Origin: Campylobacteraceae bacterium | GTDB taxonomy: Bacteria > Campylobacterota > Campylobacteria > Campylobacterales > Sulfurovaceae | NCBI GenBank assembly: GCA_027024155.1 | Contig: JALVTE010000020.1 | Coordinates: 62,001-126,000, forward strand | Reading direction: 5' to 3' | DNA length: 64,000 nt | In this document: in pieces, positions 27,111 to 35,004 of the stretch | Layout of the letters: every line of letters begins with the position of its first letter | How positions within the stretch are numbered: position 1 is the stretch's first letter | Notes under the pieces: model-generated | Seen by the model: the letters and a program-made list of their open reading frames with translations, nothing else | What the model was told of the DNA's origin: nothing | Databases searched by the model: none | Translations under genes and position numbers: made by a program

Positions 27111-27974
27111 TTATTGATAGTGTATAACAACCTTTTCGACAAAAGGCATCTGCTCTTTTATATCTTTTTCTATTTTGTGTGCCAGTTCGTGTGCCTCTTT
27201 TAAAGAGTCTGTATTTAGTGCTAAATCTAACTGCACAAATTTATAACTGCCTGCGTTTCTGCCTGTTATAGCATTAACATTTTTTATTACCGATTCATTT
27301 TTAAGAATCTCTTTTATTTTTTCGATACTCTCGTGGTCTAGTGAAGCATCAAGAAGCACTTTAATTGCCTCTTTTAGTATCTCAAACCCGCTATGGAAAA
27401 TAAAATAAATTACTATAACAACTGCAATTTTCTCAACAATCGGATAACCAAAATACTGCCCCAATACACCCACAAGAACAACCAATGCTGTATAAAAGTC
27501 TGTTTTTATATGCTCTGCGTCTGCTAAAAGGCTAGGTGAATTTAACTCTATTGCTTTTTGCTTCTCCCATCGTGAGTATAAATAGGTAATTAAAACAGTT
27601 AAACCAATTACCACAATAGCAACTGTAAGGTTTTTAATTGGCTCAGACTCTCCAAACAGAACATCTTTTCCTATTTCGTATCCTGCAAAAAATATTGCAA
27701 AAGCACTCACTAATGCTACAAGATTTTCTACCTTATACAACCCCTGAGGGAAAAGGTCAGACTTTTTATTAGAGATAATAATCCCTACATAAACACTAAG
27801 CGATGCTGCCAAATCAGAAAGCGAGTGCACCCCATCTGCAATTAATGCAGCACTTCCTGAGATTACACCACCAATAATTTTAATTAAAGATAGTATTAAG
27901 TTTATTCCAACCGAATAGAGCGAAATCTTTTTCTTTTCATTATGGTTCATCAATTTTTTTGCTGTTTCTGGCAT
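27111..27974 (-). CDS. Cation diffusion facilitator (CDF) family transporter
   Basis: This 287-residue protein has six helices and a cytoplasmic C-terminal dimerisation domain. Helix two carries ALIADGVHSLSDLAAS with the His/Asp pair of the transport site (HxxxD). Helix five has LLADAEHIKTDFYTA, giving the second HxxxD. The combination suggests Zn/Fe/Mn-type FieF-like proteins, but the metal cannot be fixed from this. It follows the DUF2202 gene by 19 bases and should share its regulatory box at 28750. A 9-bp stem-loop at 27066-27088 lies downstream. Confidence 0.9.
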   Translation of the reverse strand: MPETAKKLMNHNEKKKISLYSVGINLILSLIKIIGGVISGSAALIADGVHSLSDLAASLSVYVGIIISNKKSDLFPQGLYKVENLVALVSAFAIFFAGYEIGKDVLFGESEPIKNLTVAIVVIGLTVLITYLYSRWEKQKAIELNSPSLLADAEHIKTDFYTALVVLVGVLGQYFGYPIVEKIAVVIVIYFIFHSGFEILKEAIKVLLDASLDHESIEKIKEILKNESVIKNVNAITGRNAGSYKFVQLDLALNTDSLKEAHELAHKIEKDIKEQMPFVEKVVIHYQ

Positions 27975-27993
27975 TTTATTCCTTTATTTGGTA

Positions 27994-28716
27994 TTATTTC
28001 TCTCTTTTAGGATAAATCCCCTCTTTGTTTGTTAAAAGCTCATCGCCTTCATAGTAACAACCATCAGTAACACCTAAGTTTTTAAGTGCACTATCAAATG
28101 CCCAATAGTGGTTGTAGCTACCATTTCTTAAAAAATTAAATGCCTCTTCTACATCTGAAGCGTTTGAATCTTGTGCTTGCTTAATGTACTCATCTAAGTC
28201 ATTTATATCTGTAACTTCTACCATACATCCAACTTTTAGTGCACTCTCTTGAGAGTTTTGTCCTAAAGCGTAAAGTGTATCGTAAAGTTCTTGAATTTTA
28301 GCAATATCATACACACCACTTGGCATATTTTCTGCTGACATATTATTACTATTTACAACACTCTCATTTACATCTGTAAAGTCTGTTACTTTTAAATTAT
28401 ATCTTTTAACTAAATCTTGTACAGTGGCAATATGCTTAACCTCTGACCTTGTAGATATATTATAAAACTGTTTTATCTCAACGCCACTTTTTTGATAGTA
28501 ATCGTAAAGGTTCATATAAACATCGTAAGCTAAACGCTCCTCATTGCCCATATATGCCAAAGAATCTTTAACATCTTGAGCTAAGTTTTCTGTTTTTTCA
28601 TAATTATCTAAATCAAAACCCTTTCCTCCATTACCAGCACTAGAACCTCCACATCCTACTACAATACCTGCTATTAGAATCGATAAAATTGTTACTATAC
28701 TTTTTTTAACTACCAT
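27994..28716 (-). CDS. DUF2202 lipoprotein
   Basis: This 240-residue protein starts with a lipoprotein signal (TILSILIAGIVVGC, lipobox V-V-G-C) and a glycine-rich linker. The DUF2202 domain is ferritin-like and all-helical: SLAYMGNEERLAYDVYMNLYDYY and ISTRSEVKHIATVQDLV contain the E-x-x-R and E-x-x-H elements of a di-metal site. The second half has SQESALKVGCMVEVTDINDLDEYI and a final NHYWAFDSALKNLG. The family is reported as a possible di-iron or metal-storage protein. Co-transcription with a CDF metal exporter supports a metal-related role. Confidence 0.85.
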   Translation of the reverse strand: MVVKKSIVTILSILIAGIVVGCGGSSAGNGGKGFDLDNYEKTENLAQDVKDSLAYMGNEERLAYDVYMNLYDYYQKSGVEIKQFYNISTRSEVKHIATVQDLVKRYNLKVTDFTDVNESVVNSNNMSAENMPSGVYDIAKIQELYDTLYALGQNSQESALKVGCMVEVTDINDLDEYIKQAQDSNASDVEEAFNFLRNGSYNHYWAFDSALKNLGVTDGCYYEGDELLTNKEGIYPKREK

Positions 28717-28749
28717 TTAAAATTCCTTTTTTATCTTTTATTTGTGTAT

Positions 28750-28769
28750 CTTAACAAAGAAGTGTTAAG
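28750..28769 (-). promoter_or_regulatory. Divergent copy of the regulon box upstream of DUF2202-CDF
   Basis: The minus strand reads CTTAACACTTCTTTGTTAAG. The first half is identical to the other boxes through CTTAACACT, while the second half is shifted. It also forms a CTTAACA/TGTTAAG inverted repeat with a 6-base spacer. ATACACAAAT downstream resembles the TATACAAT of the cytochrome c promoter. Confidence 0.5.
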
Positions 28770-28849
28770 TAAGTATTAGTTCTTAAAAAGAGAAATTAAT
28801 GGTTTTTAGTATAGTCGTTTATTTATAAAAAACATATTTATAGCTGAAG

Positions 28850-30070
28850 TTACTTCTTAATCTCCTCTCTTGGTACAAACTCTAACATCGTGGCATTTAT
28901 ACAGAAGCGTTTACGCCCATCGGCTCTGTCGAAAACATGCCCTAAATGTATGCCACTTTTTTTAGCTATTACTTCAATTCTGTGCATTCCGTAACTATTA
29001 TCTTCTTTAAATATTACACTTCCGGGCACAGCTTTATAGAAGCTTAGCCAACCTGTGCCTGAGTTGAATCTATCCTTTGTATCGAAGAGTACATCGCCAG
29101 ATAGTGTATCTATAAATACGCCATCGCCTGTGTGTTTAAATTTATCGTACTGTTTGCAAAACCTGGAGTCTGTGCCCTTTGCAAATGCCACTTTAAACGC
29201 TTCGCTATCTTTTCCTAATTTAAAAAGCCCAAGTGCTTTATAAAACTCTTTAGCACTCCAGTAGCCACGGTGGGCAAAAAGCTCTTTGCCATCTACAATA
29301 AATAGTATTGTAGGTGTTGCATTTAGTTTTGTCTTTAGTTTAAAGCCTTTAAGTTCATACGATTTAGCAACTCTAAGTGGTACTTGCCCTTTATAACCAT
29401 TTAATACATCTCTTTTAAACTTTTCGCAAAATGGGCAATCTTTGGCATCTATTACTACTATCTCTTTGCCACCTATTGGGCTTATGGTCTTGTTTTTTTC
29501 TGCCACAAACTTAACACCAGTTGCATGGTTTGGGCAGTAGCCATTTGGGTGCTTTTTAAGATAATCTTGATGATACTCTTCGGCTTTATAAAAGTGTTTA
29601 AGTGGCTCTATTTTGGTAACAATCTTTCCATAACCAGCTTTACTTAAAAGCTTTTGATACTCTGCTTTTGTCTGCATGGCAATTTGTTTTTGCTCTGGCG
29701 TGGTATAAAAAATTTCGCTTCTGTAATTGTTGCCTCTGTCATTGCCTTGACGATTCTTTTGAGTTGGGTCATGCAACTCCCAAAAGCTTTTAATTAACTC
29801 TTTGGTAGATATTTTACTATCGTCATAAACAACTTTAACAGTTTCAGCATAATTAACTACCCCTTTTGGAGTGTCATAGCGGTAGCTCAGTATCTTTTTA
29901 TAGCTAGGGTTTTCAAAATTGCCACCAGCATAGCCACTGACTGCACTCTTTACACCTTTTAAATTCTCAAAATGCTTCTCTACACCCCAAAAACAGCCAC
30001 CCGCAAAGCCAATAGTCTGCTCTTTTGCTTGCAATAATATAACTGATAATAGAATTAATAATACTCTCAT
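28850..30070 (-). CDS. msrAB: Periplasmic methionine sulfoxide reductase fusion MsrA-thioredoxin-like-MsrB
   Basis: This 406-residue protein has a signal peptide (RVLLILLSVILLQA). MsrA (about 18-190) has GFAGGCFWGVEKHF with catalytic Cys26, RSEIFYTT and YHQDYLKKHPNGYC. A thioredoxin-like domain (about 200-285) has DCPFCEKF (Cys212, Cys215) and a cis-Pro turn in NATPTILF. MsrB (about 288-402) has SGTGWLSFYKAV, IHLGHVFD and RFCINATML with catalytic Cys390. Together they reduce both S- and R-sulfoxides of methionine in exported proteins. The order A-Trx-B differs from the Trx-A-B order of Neisseria PilB. It lies three bases after the patB pseudogene. Confidence 0.93.
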   Translation of the reverse strand: MRVLLILLSVILLQAKEQTIGFAGGCFWGVEKHFENLKGVKSAVSGYAGGNFENPSYKKILSYRYDTPKGVVNYAETVKVVYDDSKISTKELIKSFWELHDPTQKNRQGNDRGNNYRSEIFYTTPEQKQIAMQTKAEYQKLLSKAGYGKIVTKIEPLKHFYKAEEYHQDYLKKHPNGYCPNHATGVKFVAEKNKTISPIGGKEIVVIDAKDCPFCEKFKRDVLNGYKGQVPLRVAKSYELKGFKLKTKLNATPTILFIVDGKELFAHRGYWSAKEFYKALGLFKLGKDSEAFKVAFAKGTDSRFCKQYDKFKHTGDGVFIDTLSGDVLFDTKDRFNSGTGWLSFYKAVPGSVIFKEDNSYGMHRIEVIAKKSGIHLGHVFDRADGRKRFCINATMLEFVPREEIKK

Positions 30071-30073
30071 AAC

Positions 30074-30612
30074 CTATCCAAATACTCTATTTATTCTAGC
30101 AACCGCTTCTTTTACAAGCTCTAAACTTGTTGCAAAGTTAAAACGCATATATTGGTGCCCCTCTTTGCCGTAGTTTGTTCCACTATTTAGAGCTAACTTA
30201 GCTTCGTTTACCATTTTATCTCGTAGCTGCTTATCACTTAAGTCAAATTCGCTAAAATCTAGCCACATTAGGTATGTGCCTTCAGGGTGAGTGCGTTTGA
30301 TTTTTGGGGTTAAGTGTTTATCTATATACTCTATATTTTGTTCTAAAACTTTAACTAATTCATCTACCCAAGCCTCTTCTTTGTAAGCACTTGTTAAAAT
30401 TTGTGCAGAAGTTGGGCTAATTCCTAAATGTAGGCTCTCTAAAAAACCTTTAAACTCACCCCTTAACTCTTCGTTTGGAATTATCGCATATCCGCCATTG
30501 CAAAATCCATATCAGCAACCCAAAAAGCCAATATATCATCTCGCCCAAAATACTTTTTTAAACTGCCCCACTTTTCATTGTCGCTGCCTCTTCTATCTAC
30601 AAACTCCACCAT
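30074..30612 (-). pseudogene. patB/malY-type cystathionine beta-lyase pseudogene with large internal deletion
   Basis: The gene starts at the ATG at 30612 behind AAGGAGAAGAG. The first 39 codons match the PatB N-terminus (VEFVDRRGSDNEKWGSLKK, then LAFWVADMDFAM). The frame then stops at about 30481. In another frame, sequence directly abutting this encodes YAIIPNEELRGEF, LHLGISPTSAQI and EGTYLMWLDFSEFDLSDKQLR, running to AVARINRVFG, the family C-terminus. About 190-200 central residues are missing, including the PLP lysine. The joint is near 30495-30505. The enzyme cannot be active; the gene is decaying but its promoter and start remain. Confidence 0.85.
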
Positions 30613-30859
30613 CTCTTCTCCTTAAATATACATTTGGGTAAGCACAAGACTTTAGTACTAAACTATCTTTTTTAGCACACTTGCCTATCCACTAGAGTAC
30701 CTTTAAGAGTGAAATATTATATCAAATCCAAATAAAAAACTAGACTTATAAATTCAAAGAAGCCATAAAGTTTTACATTCTATCATAATTTTTGTGTGAT
30801 TAGTTAGCTATACTCTAATATTTTATAAAGTCTAGATTAGTAGTAAGTGAAAGTGTAGT
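30613..30859 (-). promoter_or_regulatory. Promoter and leader of the patB pseudogene, with a 12-bp palindrome
   Basis: This is a 247-base non-coding gap. On the minus strand a TATAAT (30716-30721) would start transcription about 97 bases before the pseudogene ATG. The leader contains a perfect TTTAGTACTAAA palindrome (30651-30662) and GGCAAG/CTTACC pairing segments flanking it, so it could fold. No known riboswitch consensus fits. The rest (30722-30859) is AT-rich with no evident feature. Confidence 0.4.
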
Positions 30860-31570
30860 TTATGAACCACTACAACCCCCATCGCAGCCACTGCCACAGC
30901 TTGCTCCTCCTCCGTCGCCTAATCCTCCACTAGATTCTCCAAAGCCACTACTATCTGCATAGTCACCCACATAAAAGCCTCCACAGCCTGCACTGCCAGC
31001 ATAATTTGTGTTGTTACTTGTATCTGTATTACTGTATAGAAAAGTTTTTGTAAGTGAGTATTTAACACCATTTTCTATCTCTAGCATACTATCTATTGCA
31101 AAGAGTAGTGGCATTTTATCTGGAAATTTTGGATTTATATGCTCTTTTAGGCATATTAATTGCCAAGCTCTTTTCATACCTTCGTTGTTACTATTTTTAT
31201 TTGGCATAGCTTCATCTGGTATATGGTGCAAAAAGCGTCCAAAAGCCTTTTTGCAAAAGCTTTCGTAAACAGAACTAAATAGTAAAAATTCATGCCATAA
31301 ATCATCCACCACACGCGAGGGCATAGATACCATTTTACCATTTGCCATATTACAAAGATAGAAGTAGTCCATAAGTGCTTTATTTACTAAGCTAGCCTCT
31401 TCAGTGTTAATTTTTGGGTACTTTTCTCGGAATCTATCCATAATAGGTTTTGGGACTTTATACTTTTGTATAAACCTAAGTTGTCTCTTTTTTCGATTCT
31501 TTTTTTCATATAACCAGGTAAAAATAGAGAATATGATAATAGATACTATTGCTATTTTATAACTATCCAT
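30860..31570 (-). CDS. Membrane-anchored protein with Gly/Cys/Ser-rich tail, unknown function
   Basis: This 236-residue protein has one N-terminal membrane helix (IAIVSIIIFSIFTWLY) and a soluble domain with MPSRVVDDLWHEFLLFSSVYESFCKKAFG-type sequence (His, Asp, Cys). That region recalls bacterial proteins annotated as glycine-rich domain proteins. The last 45 residues are almost only Gly, Ser, Cys and Asp (GGGASCGSGCDGGCSGS). The tail may bind metal or cross-link through Cys, but no function is known to me. It is the last gene of a five-gene minus-strand block of poorly known membrane proteins. Confidence 0.65.
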   Translation of the reverse strand: MDSYKIAIVSIIIFSIFTWLYEKKNRKKRQLRFIQKYKVPKPIMDRFREKYPKINTEEASLVNKALMDYFYLCNMANGKMVSMPSRVVDDLWHEFLLFSSVYESFCKKAFGRFLHHIPDEAMPNKNSNNEGMKRAWQLICLKEHINPKFPDKMPLLFAIDSMLEIENGVKYSLTKTFLYSNTDTSNNTNYAGSAGCGGFYVGDYADSSGFGESSGGLGDGGGASCGSGCDGGCSGS

Positions 31571-31578
31571 AAAGAGCT

Positions 31579-32004
31579 CTAAAATTTGTCATTTATGTAT
31601 AAAAAAATTTCTCTATCTTGTGTAAAGATTAAGCAAGATTTATTGCTATCGGCTTTAGATAAGAGTATTTGCTTAGATTTTTTTACTGTTTTTAGCAGTT
31701 TTTTATCTACCTTGTTTAAGCTATTGGGTACTTGTGTTGGCTCTATTTTTTTAGCTTGACAGGCATTTGCAATATCTGTAAATAGTTTTTTATTTTTACC
31801 CTCTTTTGGTACTATTTTAAATATTACAGGGTGGTGTTTTGTATCGTATCTATCTAGTTTAATATCTTTTATATTTACTGCAATATCTTTACCTATTAAG
31901 CGTTTAAAGGTGGGTATTGGCTTTTGAATATAGTAGGTAAAGCCTACTAAAAATAGTAAAATTACAATTAAAACTGCTAAAATCTTCTGTGGTAAATGTT
32001 TCAT
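31579..32004 (-). CDS. Hypothetical single-TM protein
   Basis: This 141-residue protein has an N-terminal hydrophobic helix (ILAVLIVILLFLVGFTYYI) and a basic soluble domain with IAVNIKDIKLDRYD and two cysteines (NACQAKK, NKSCLIF). I do not recognise the family. Its ATG overlaps the stop of the 30-residue gene before it (TAATG), so it is probably co-translated. It is eight bases from the Gly/Cys-rich gene. Confidence 0.6.
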   Translation of the reverse strand: MKHLPQKILAVLIVILLFLVGFTYYIQKPIPTFKRLIGKDIAVNIKDIKLDRYDTKHHPVIFKIVPKEGKNKKLFTDIANACQAKKIEPTQVPNSLNKVDKKLLKTVKKSKQILLSKADSNKSCLIFTQDREIFLYINDKF

Positions 32005-32096
32005 TAACTCTCCATATCTTCTTTGTCCATTACATAGGCAACTACAACTATTGCAACTAGAAAAAATATAATTATACCAATATATAATATATCCAT
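32004..32096 (-). CDS. Predicted 30-aa single-helix membrane protein
   Basis: The sequence is M-DILYIGIIIFFLVAIVVVAYV-MDKEDMES in outline: one hydrophobic helix, then an acidic tail. Its start is one base after the YcxB-like stop, with AAAGG at the right distance. Its stop overlaps the next start as TAATG. The tight fit at both ends argues for a real gene. The size is like that of small regulatory or stabilising membrane peptides such as CcoQ-like or KdpF-like proteins, but no homology is claimed. Confidence 0.6.
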   Translation of the reverse strand: MDILYIGIIIFFLVAIVVVAYVMDKEDMES

Positions 32097-32097
32097 A

Positions 32098-32595
32098 TTA
32101 TGCCTTTATGTAGTTTTGTGCATTTGCTTTTGCCAATTTACTAAAACTATTTTTATCTTCTAAACTCTTAAATGCATTTGCAGGAAAGAAAAAGAAGTTA
32201 TCTTTTGTGTATATTAACACTCCATCACTTAAAGAGACAACTTTTATAATATCGTCCCATTTTATAGTTTGACTGTTTATACTTATTCCACTATCATCTA
32301 CCTTTACACTGTATTGCATATTTGCATTTGGTAATTTATCAAAAGCCTTTTTTATTGTAGCCTCTCTTAATTTCCAACGCAAAAAGTACCAATAAAGCAC
32401 TAAAAAAGTAGAAATAAGCAGTAAGCCTGGAGCTCCTTTTTTAAATAATGCTACTACACCAAATTGAGTAAGTGCAATAAAGAAAAAGCCAATATATCGC
32501 TTTTTAGAGTTTTTAAATTCGTAATCGTATGCTACTTTTGCAGCTTTTAAGTATGTGGGTTTGTCCCATTTGTAGCTAAAATTTATACTAGACAT
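32098..32595 (-). CDS. YcxB-like membrane protein
   Basis: This 165-residue protein has an N-terminal basic segment (FSYKWDKPTYLKAAKVAY), two hydrophobic helices (about 35-70) and a C-terminal PH-like domain. The domain reads YSVKVDDSGISINSQTIKW, then DGVLIYTKDNFFFFPANAF, a pattern typical of the YcxB family. The role of the family is unknown. It overlaps the upstream gene by eight bases and is followed by the 30-residue gene. Confidence 0.75.
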   Translation of the reverse strand: MSSINFSYKWDKPTYLKAAKVAYDYEFKNSKKRYIGFFFIALTQFGVVALFKKGAPGLLLISTFLVLYWYFLRWKLREATIKKAFDKLPNANMQYSVKVDDSGISINSQTIKWDDIIKVVSLSDGVLIYTKDNFFFFPANAFKSLEDKNSFSKLAKANAQNYIKA

Positions 32596-33193
32596 GTTCT
32601 TCGCACTCTTTTATTATTAAATCATCTTTTTTAATACAGCCCTGCTCTTCTAATTCACTAATTAGTTTTAGAGTTTCGTCATACTTTTTATAGTAGATTT
32701 CACTATTTTTAGCATACTTTTTCTGCTCTTTTTTAGCGTATATCCAAGCTGCTACTATAGACATTGCAAAGAAGCTATATATCCACCACTGCCACTCTTT
32801 TAAATCTAGCAAAACTATAAAATATTGTACAGAAAAAAGTACGAAAAATTCGATTGAAAATATAATAACCAAAGTAGAACTTTGCTCAAAATCTAGGGTG
32901 TATTTTTCTATCTCTCTCAACTGTTCTAAATTTTTATTTACCTGCTCGGCTTTAGCTTTGCAATCGCTGTTTAAACTATTGATATCTATATCTCTTAAAT
33001 GGATATTGCTTAAGTTATACTCTACATTTATCTGCTTGTAATCTTCCAAAATTTCTGGATGCTTATTTATGATTTCTAAGATTTCGTCTTCGCTAAGTTT
33101 TCTTTTACCTGCAATTTTTTGCACATCTTGCAAAACCAAATCGTACAAACCAATATTTTTAATCTCTAAAGCAACGCGTGGTAAGTGTGTCAT
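32588..33193 (-). CDS. Hypothetical two-TM protein
   Basis: This 201-residue protein has an N-terminal helical region (LQDVQKIAGKRKLSEDEILEII), two membrane helices (TLVIIFSIEFFVLFSVQYF and WWIYSFFAMSIVAAWIY) and an acidic C-terminus ending KKDDLIIKECEEHV. The start at 33193 follows GGGAG; a longer frame to 33232 runs into the repeat region and is not favoured. No family is recognised. It is the first gene of the five-gene block that ends at 30860. Confidence 0.6.
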   Translation of the reverse strand: MTHLPRVALEIKNIGLYDLVLQDVQKIAGKRKLSEDEILEIINKHPEILEDYKQINVEYNLSNIHLRDIDINSLNSDCKAKAEQVNKNLEQLREIEKYTLDFEQSSTLVIIFSIEFFVLFSVQYFIVLLDLKEWQWWIYSFFAMSIVAAWIYAKKEQKKYAKNSEIYYKKYDETLKLISELEEQGCIKKDDLIIKECEEHV

Positions 33194-33232
33194 TAATCTC
33201 CCTTTTTTGAAAGCTGAAAGCAAAAGGCACAA

Positions 33233-33319
33233 AGCATAAAGCTAATATTGAAGCTTCGCCTTATTTAATAAAAAGCGACGAAGTCGCACAATTTAGCTTT
33301 CTGCTTTAAGCTTTATGCT
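33233..33319. repeat. Inverted repeat of AGCATAAAGCT type with inner hairpin
   Basis: AGCATAAAGCT (33233-33243) and its exact complement AGCTTTATGCT (33309-33319) enclose a smaller CTTCG/CGAAG hairpin around 33250-33283. Related AAGCT-rich units flank both arms (for example AAGCTGAAAGC at 33211). The same word family recurs at 36479-36662. It codes for nothing. Confidence 0.6.
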
Positions 33320-33322
33320 ATT

Positions 33323-33353
33323 AAACAGATGTGGCAAAAGCCACACTCTGTTT
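33323..33353 (-). terminator. Hairpin at the oxidase gene end
   Basis: AAACAGA-TGTGGC, loop AAAA, GCCACA-C-TCTGTTT gives a 13-bp stem with one bulge. The oxidase stop codon lies in it. After the stem the minus strand has AAT, so the U-run is weak. It is the likely end of the oxidase operon. Confidence 0.5.
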
Positions 33354-35004
33354 AATCATCCTCTTCTATTCCGTAACTTTGTGTTTTATCTTCTGATGGT
33401 AGGAATATACCAATTAAACCTTTAACTCCTACACTCATTACAATATTAAATAGGAATATTGCCCAAGCGATAAGAATCATAGAACCGCAAATTGCAGCAA
33501 AAGTCATCATTGTATTAAATTCGCCATGTACATATAGGTGGCGTCTTAACATTCCATCTAAGCCTGCCATACCCATAAATGCACCCATACCGATACCACC
33601 AATTAGGTATAACCAAAAGTGTGCCCAAGTAAGTTTTTTAGAGAATAGTGTTGTATTGTTTGTAACCAGTGGCCACATTACATAAACAGCACTATATAGG
33701 GTCATATAAAGTCCAACAATCAGTGCAATATGAACGTGTGCTCCAATAATCCATTGAGTATTGTGAAGAACTCTGTTCATACCCATATCTGCTTGAATAA
33801 TCGCTGCTGGAACTGCTAAACCAAATCCTACCAATCCACCTAAAAGGTATGCAAGTGGTGGTGTCATTTTTAGTGGTCTAGCTTTCCAAAGTGTTACAAG
33901 CGTAATAAATAGTGCCAAACCTTGAGTTAATAGTTCAAACGCTGTTACCATCTCTCCTGAGATTAGCTTCATCATCTCTGGTTGCCCTTGGTCTGCAAGT
34001 AAGTGGTGAGACCAAACCATCCAAGATACTAAAAGCTCTAGCATTAATGCTGCTCTTGCAACATTTTCCATAAATAGTTTCTGCCCTGTAATTAGTGTTG
34101 CAAGCAGATACCAAGAACCAGCAACATAGATAAGCACAAGCCCATCTGCAACAAGGTCAAGCCCCCACCAGAAGTAGTTTTTATAAAGTAATGCATCTAC
34201 CGAAGCAACATTTAATGGATGTCCACTTGCATCAAAAATTAGGTAAACTAAAACCAAAATACCAGCACTTAAAATTACAATAGCATCTAAGAATGTATCT
34301 ACAGTACCTCTAAAAATTGCAACAACTGGCAGTGCAAGTGCCGGCTCTTTAGAGTATGGTGGTTTACCTCTTAACTTATTAATTAAGTTTAACATACCAT
34401 CAATACCAAAACCAGAAATTAATAGCTCTTTTGTAGTTTTGTTTTTATGTATTCCAACACGAGCAAAAATTGTTGCGTAAATATTGTAAATAAATAGTAG
34501 AGTTCCTACCATAATTAGTGCAACACCCACAATAAATACAATACCACCAACAACACTAAATTGATTAGTATCAGCAGGAAGTGGCCAATATAGTGTATAT
34601 AGTGGAGCATATTGCCAAACAAATGCAGCTATCCAAGACATTGCTGTACCGATTGTAATTAAAAGCCAAACAGCATTAGCAATTTTTACACTATATAGAG
34701 GTTTCTTTGTTAAAAAAGGCACTAAAAACATAAATGCACCAAACACTAATTGATAAGTAGAACCAAATATACCAACTATTGGGTGAACTGTCATAATCGA
34801 GAAAAAGTGTGCAGGGTGAAAAAACATATGCGGTATAGGAGCCTTTGGACCAACTTCTACCATACGCATAATCATACCCTCAATAGCAACTAAACCAAAA
34901 AATAGAAAACTCATAACAACAGCTCTAAGTGTCACTTTTTGCAGTGCATTTAAGCTTTTATGGTCGAAGTCTGTACCATTCATTAAAGTATTCATAAAAC
35001 TCAT
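33352..35004 (-). CDS. Heme-copper oxidase subunit I, NO-reductase-like (gNOR-type candidate)
   Basis: This 550-residue protein has about 13-14 hydrophobic helices and the oxidase ligands in order: H74 (SIMTVHPIVGIFG) and H425 for the low-spin heme, H423 (GAHVHIAL) for the active-site heme, and the helix-seven pair H333-H334 (VWSHHLLAD). Where other oxidases have a His three residues after the WW pair in helix six, this has Asp283 (YFWWGLDLVAD). Its active metal would thus be bound by two His and one Asp, which I recall for the gNOR group of NO reductases found in Campylobacterota. I expect NO reduction or detoxification rather than oxygen respiration. It overlaps subunit II by one base. Confidence 0.8.
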   Translation of the reverse strand: MSFMNTLMNGTDFDHKSLNALQKVTLRAVVMSFLFFGLVAIEGMIMRMVEVGPKAPIPHMFFHPAHFFSIMTVHPIVGIFGSTYQLVFGAFMFLVPFLTKKPLYSVKIANAVWLLITIGTAMSWIAAFVWQYAPLYTLYWPLPADTNQFSVVGGIVFIVGVALIMVGTLLFIYNIYATIFARVGIHKNKTTKELLISGFGIDGMLNLINKLRGKPPYSKEPALALPVVAIFRGTVDTFLDAIVILSAGILVLVYLIFDASGHPLNVASVDALLYKNYFWWGLDLVADGLVLIYVAGSWYLLATLITGQKLFMENVARAALMLELLVSWMVWSHHLLADQGQPEMMKLISGEMVTAFELLTQGLALFITLVTLWKARPLKMTPPLAYLLGGLVGFGLAVPAAIIQADMGMNRVLHNTQWIIGAHVHIALIVGLYMTLYSAVYVMWPLVTNNTTLFSKKLTWAHFWLYLIGGIGMGAFMGMAGLDGMLRRHLYVHGEFNTMMTFAAICGSMILIAWAIFLFNIVMSVGVKGLIGIFLPSEDKTQSYGIEEDD

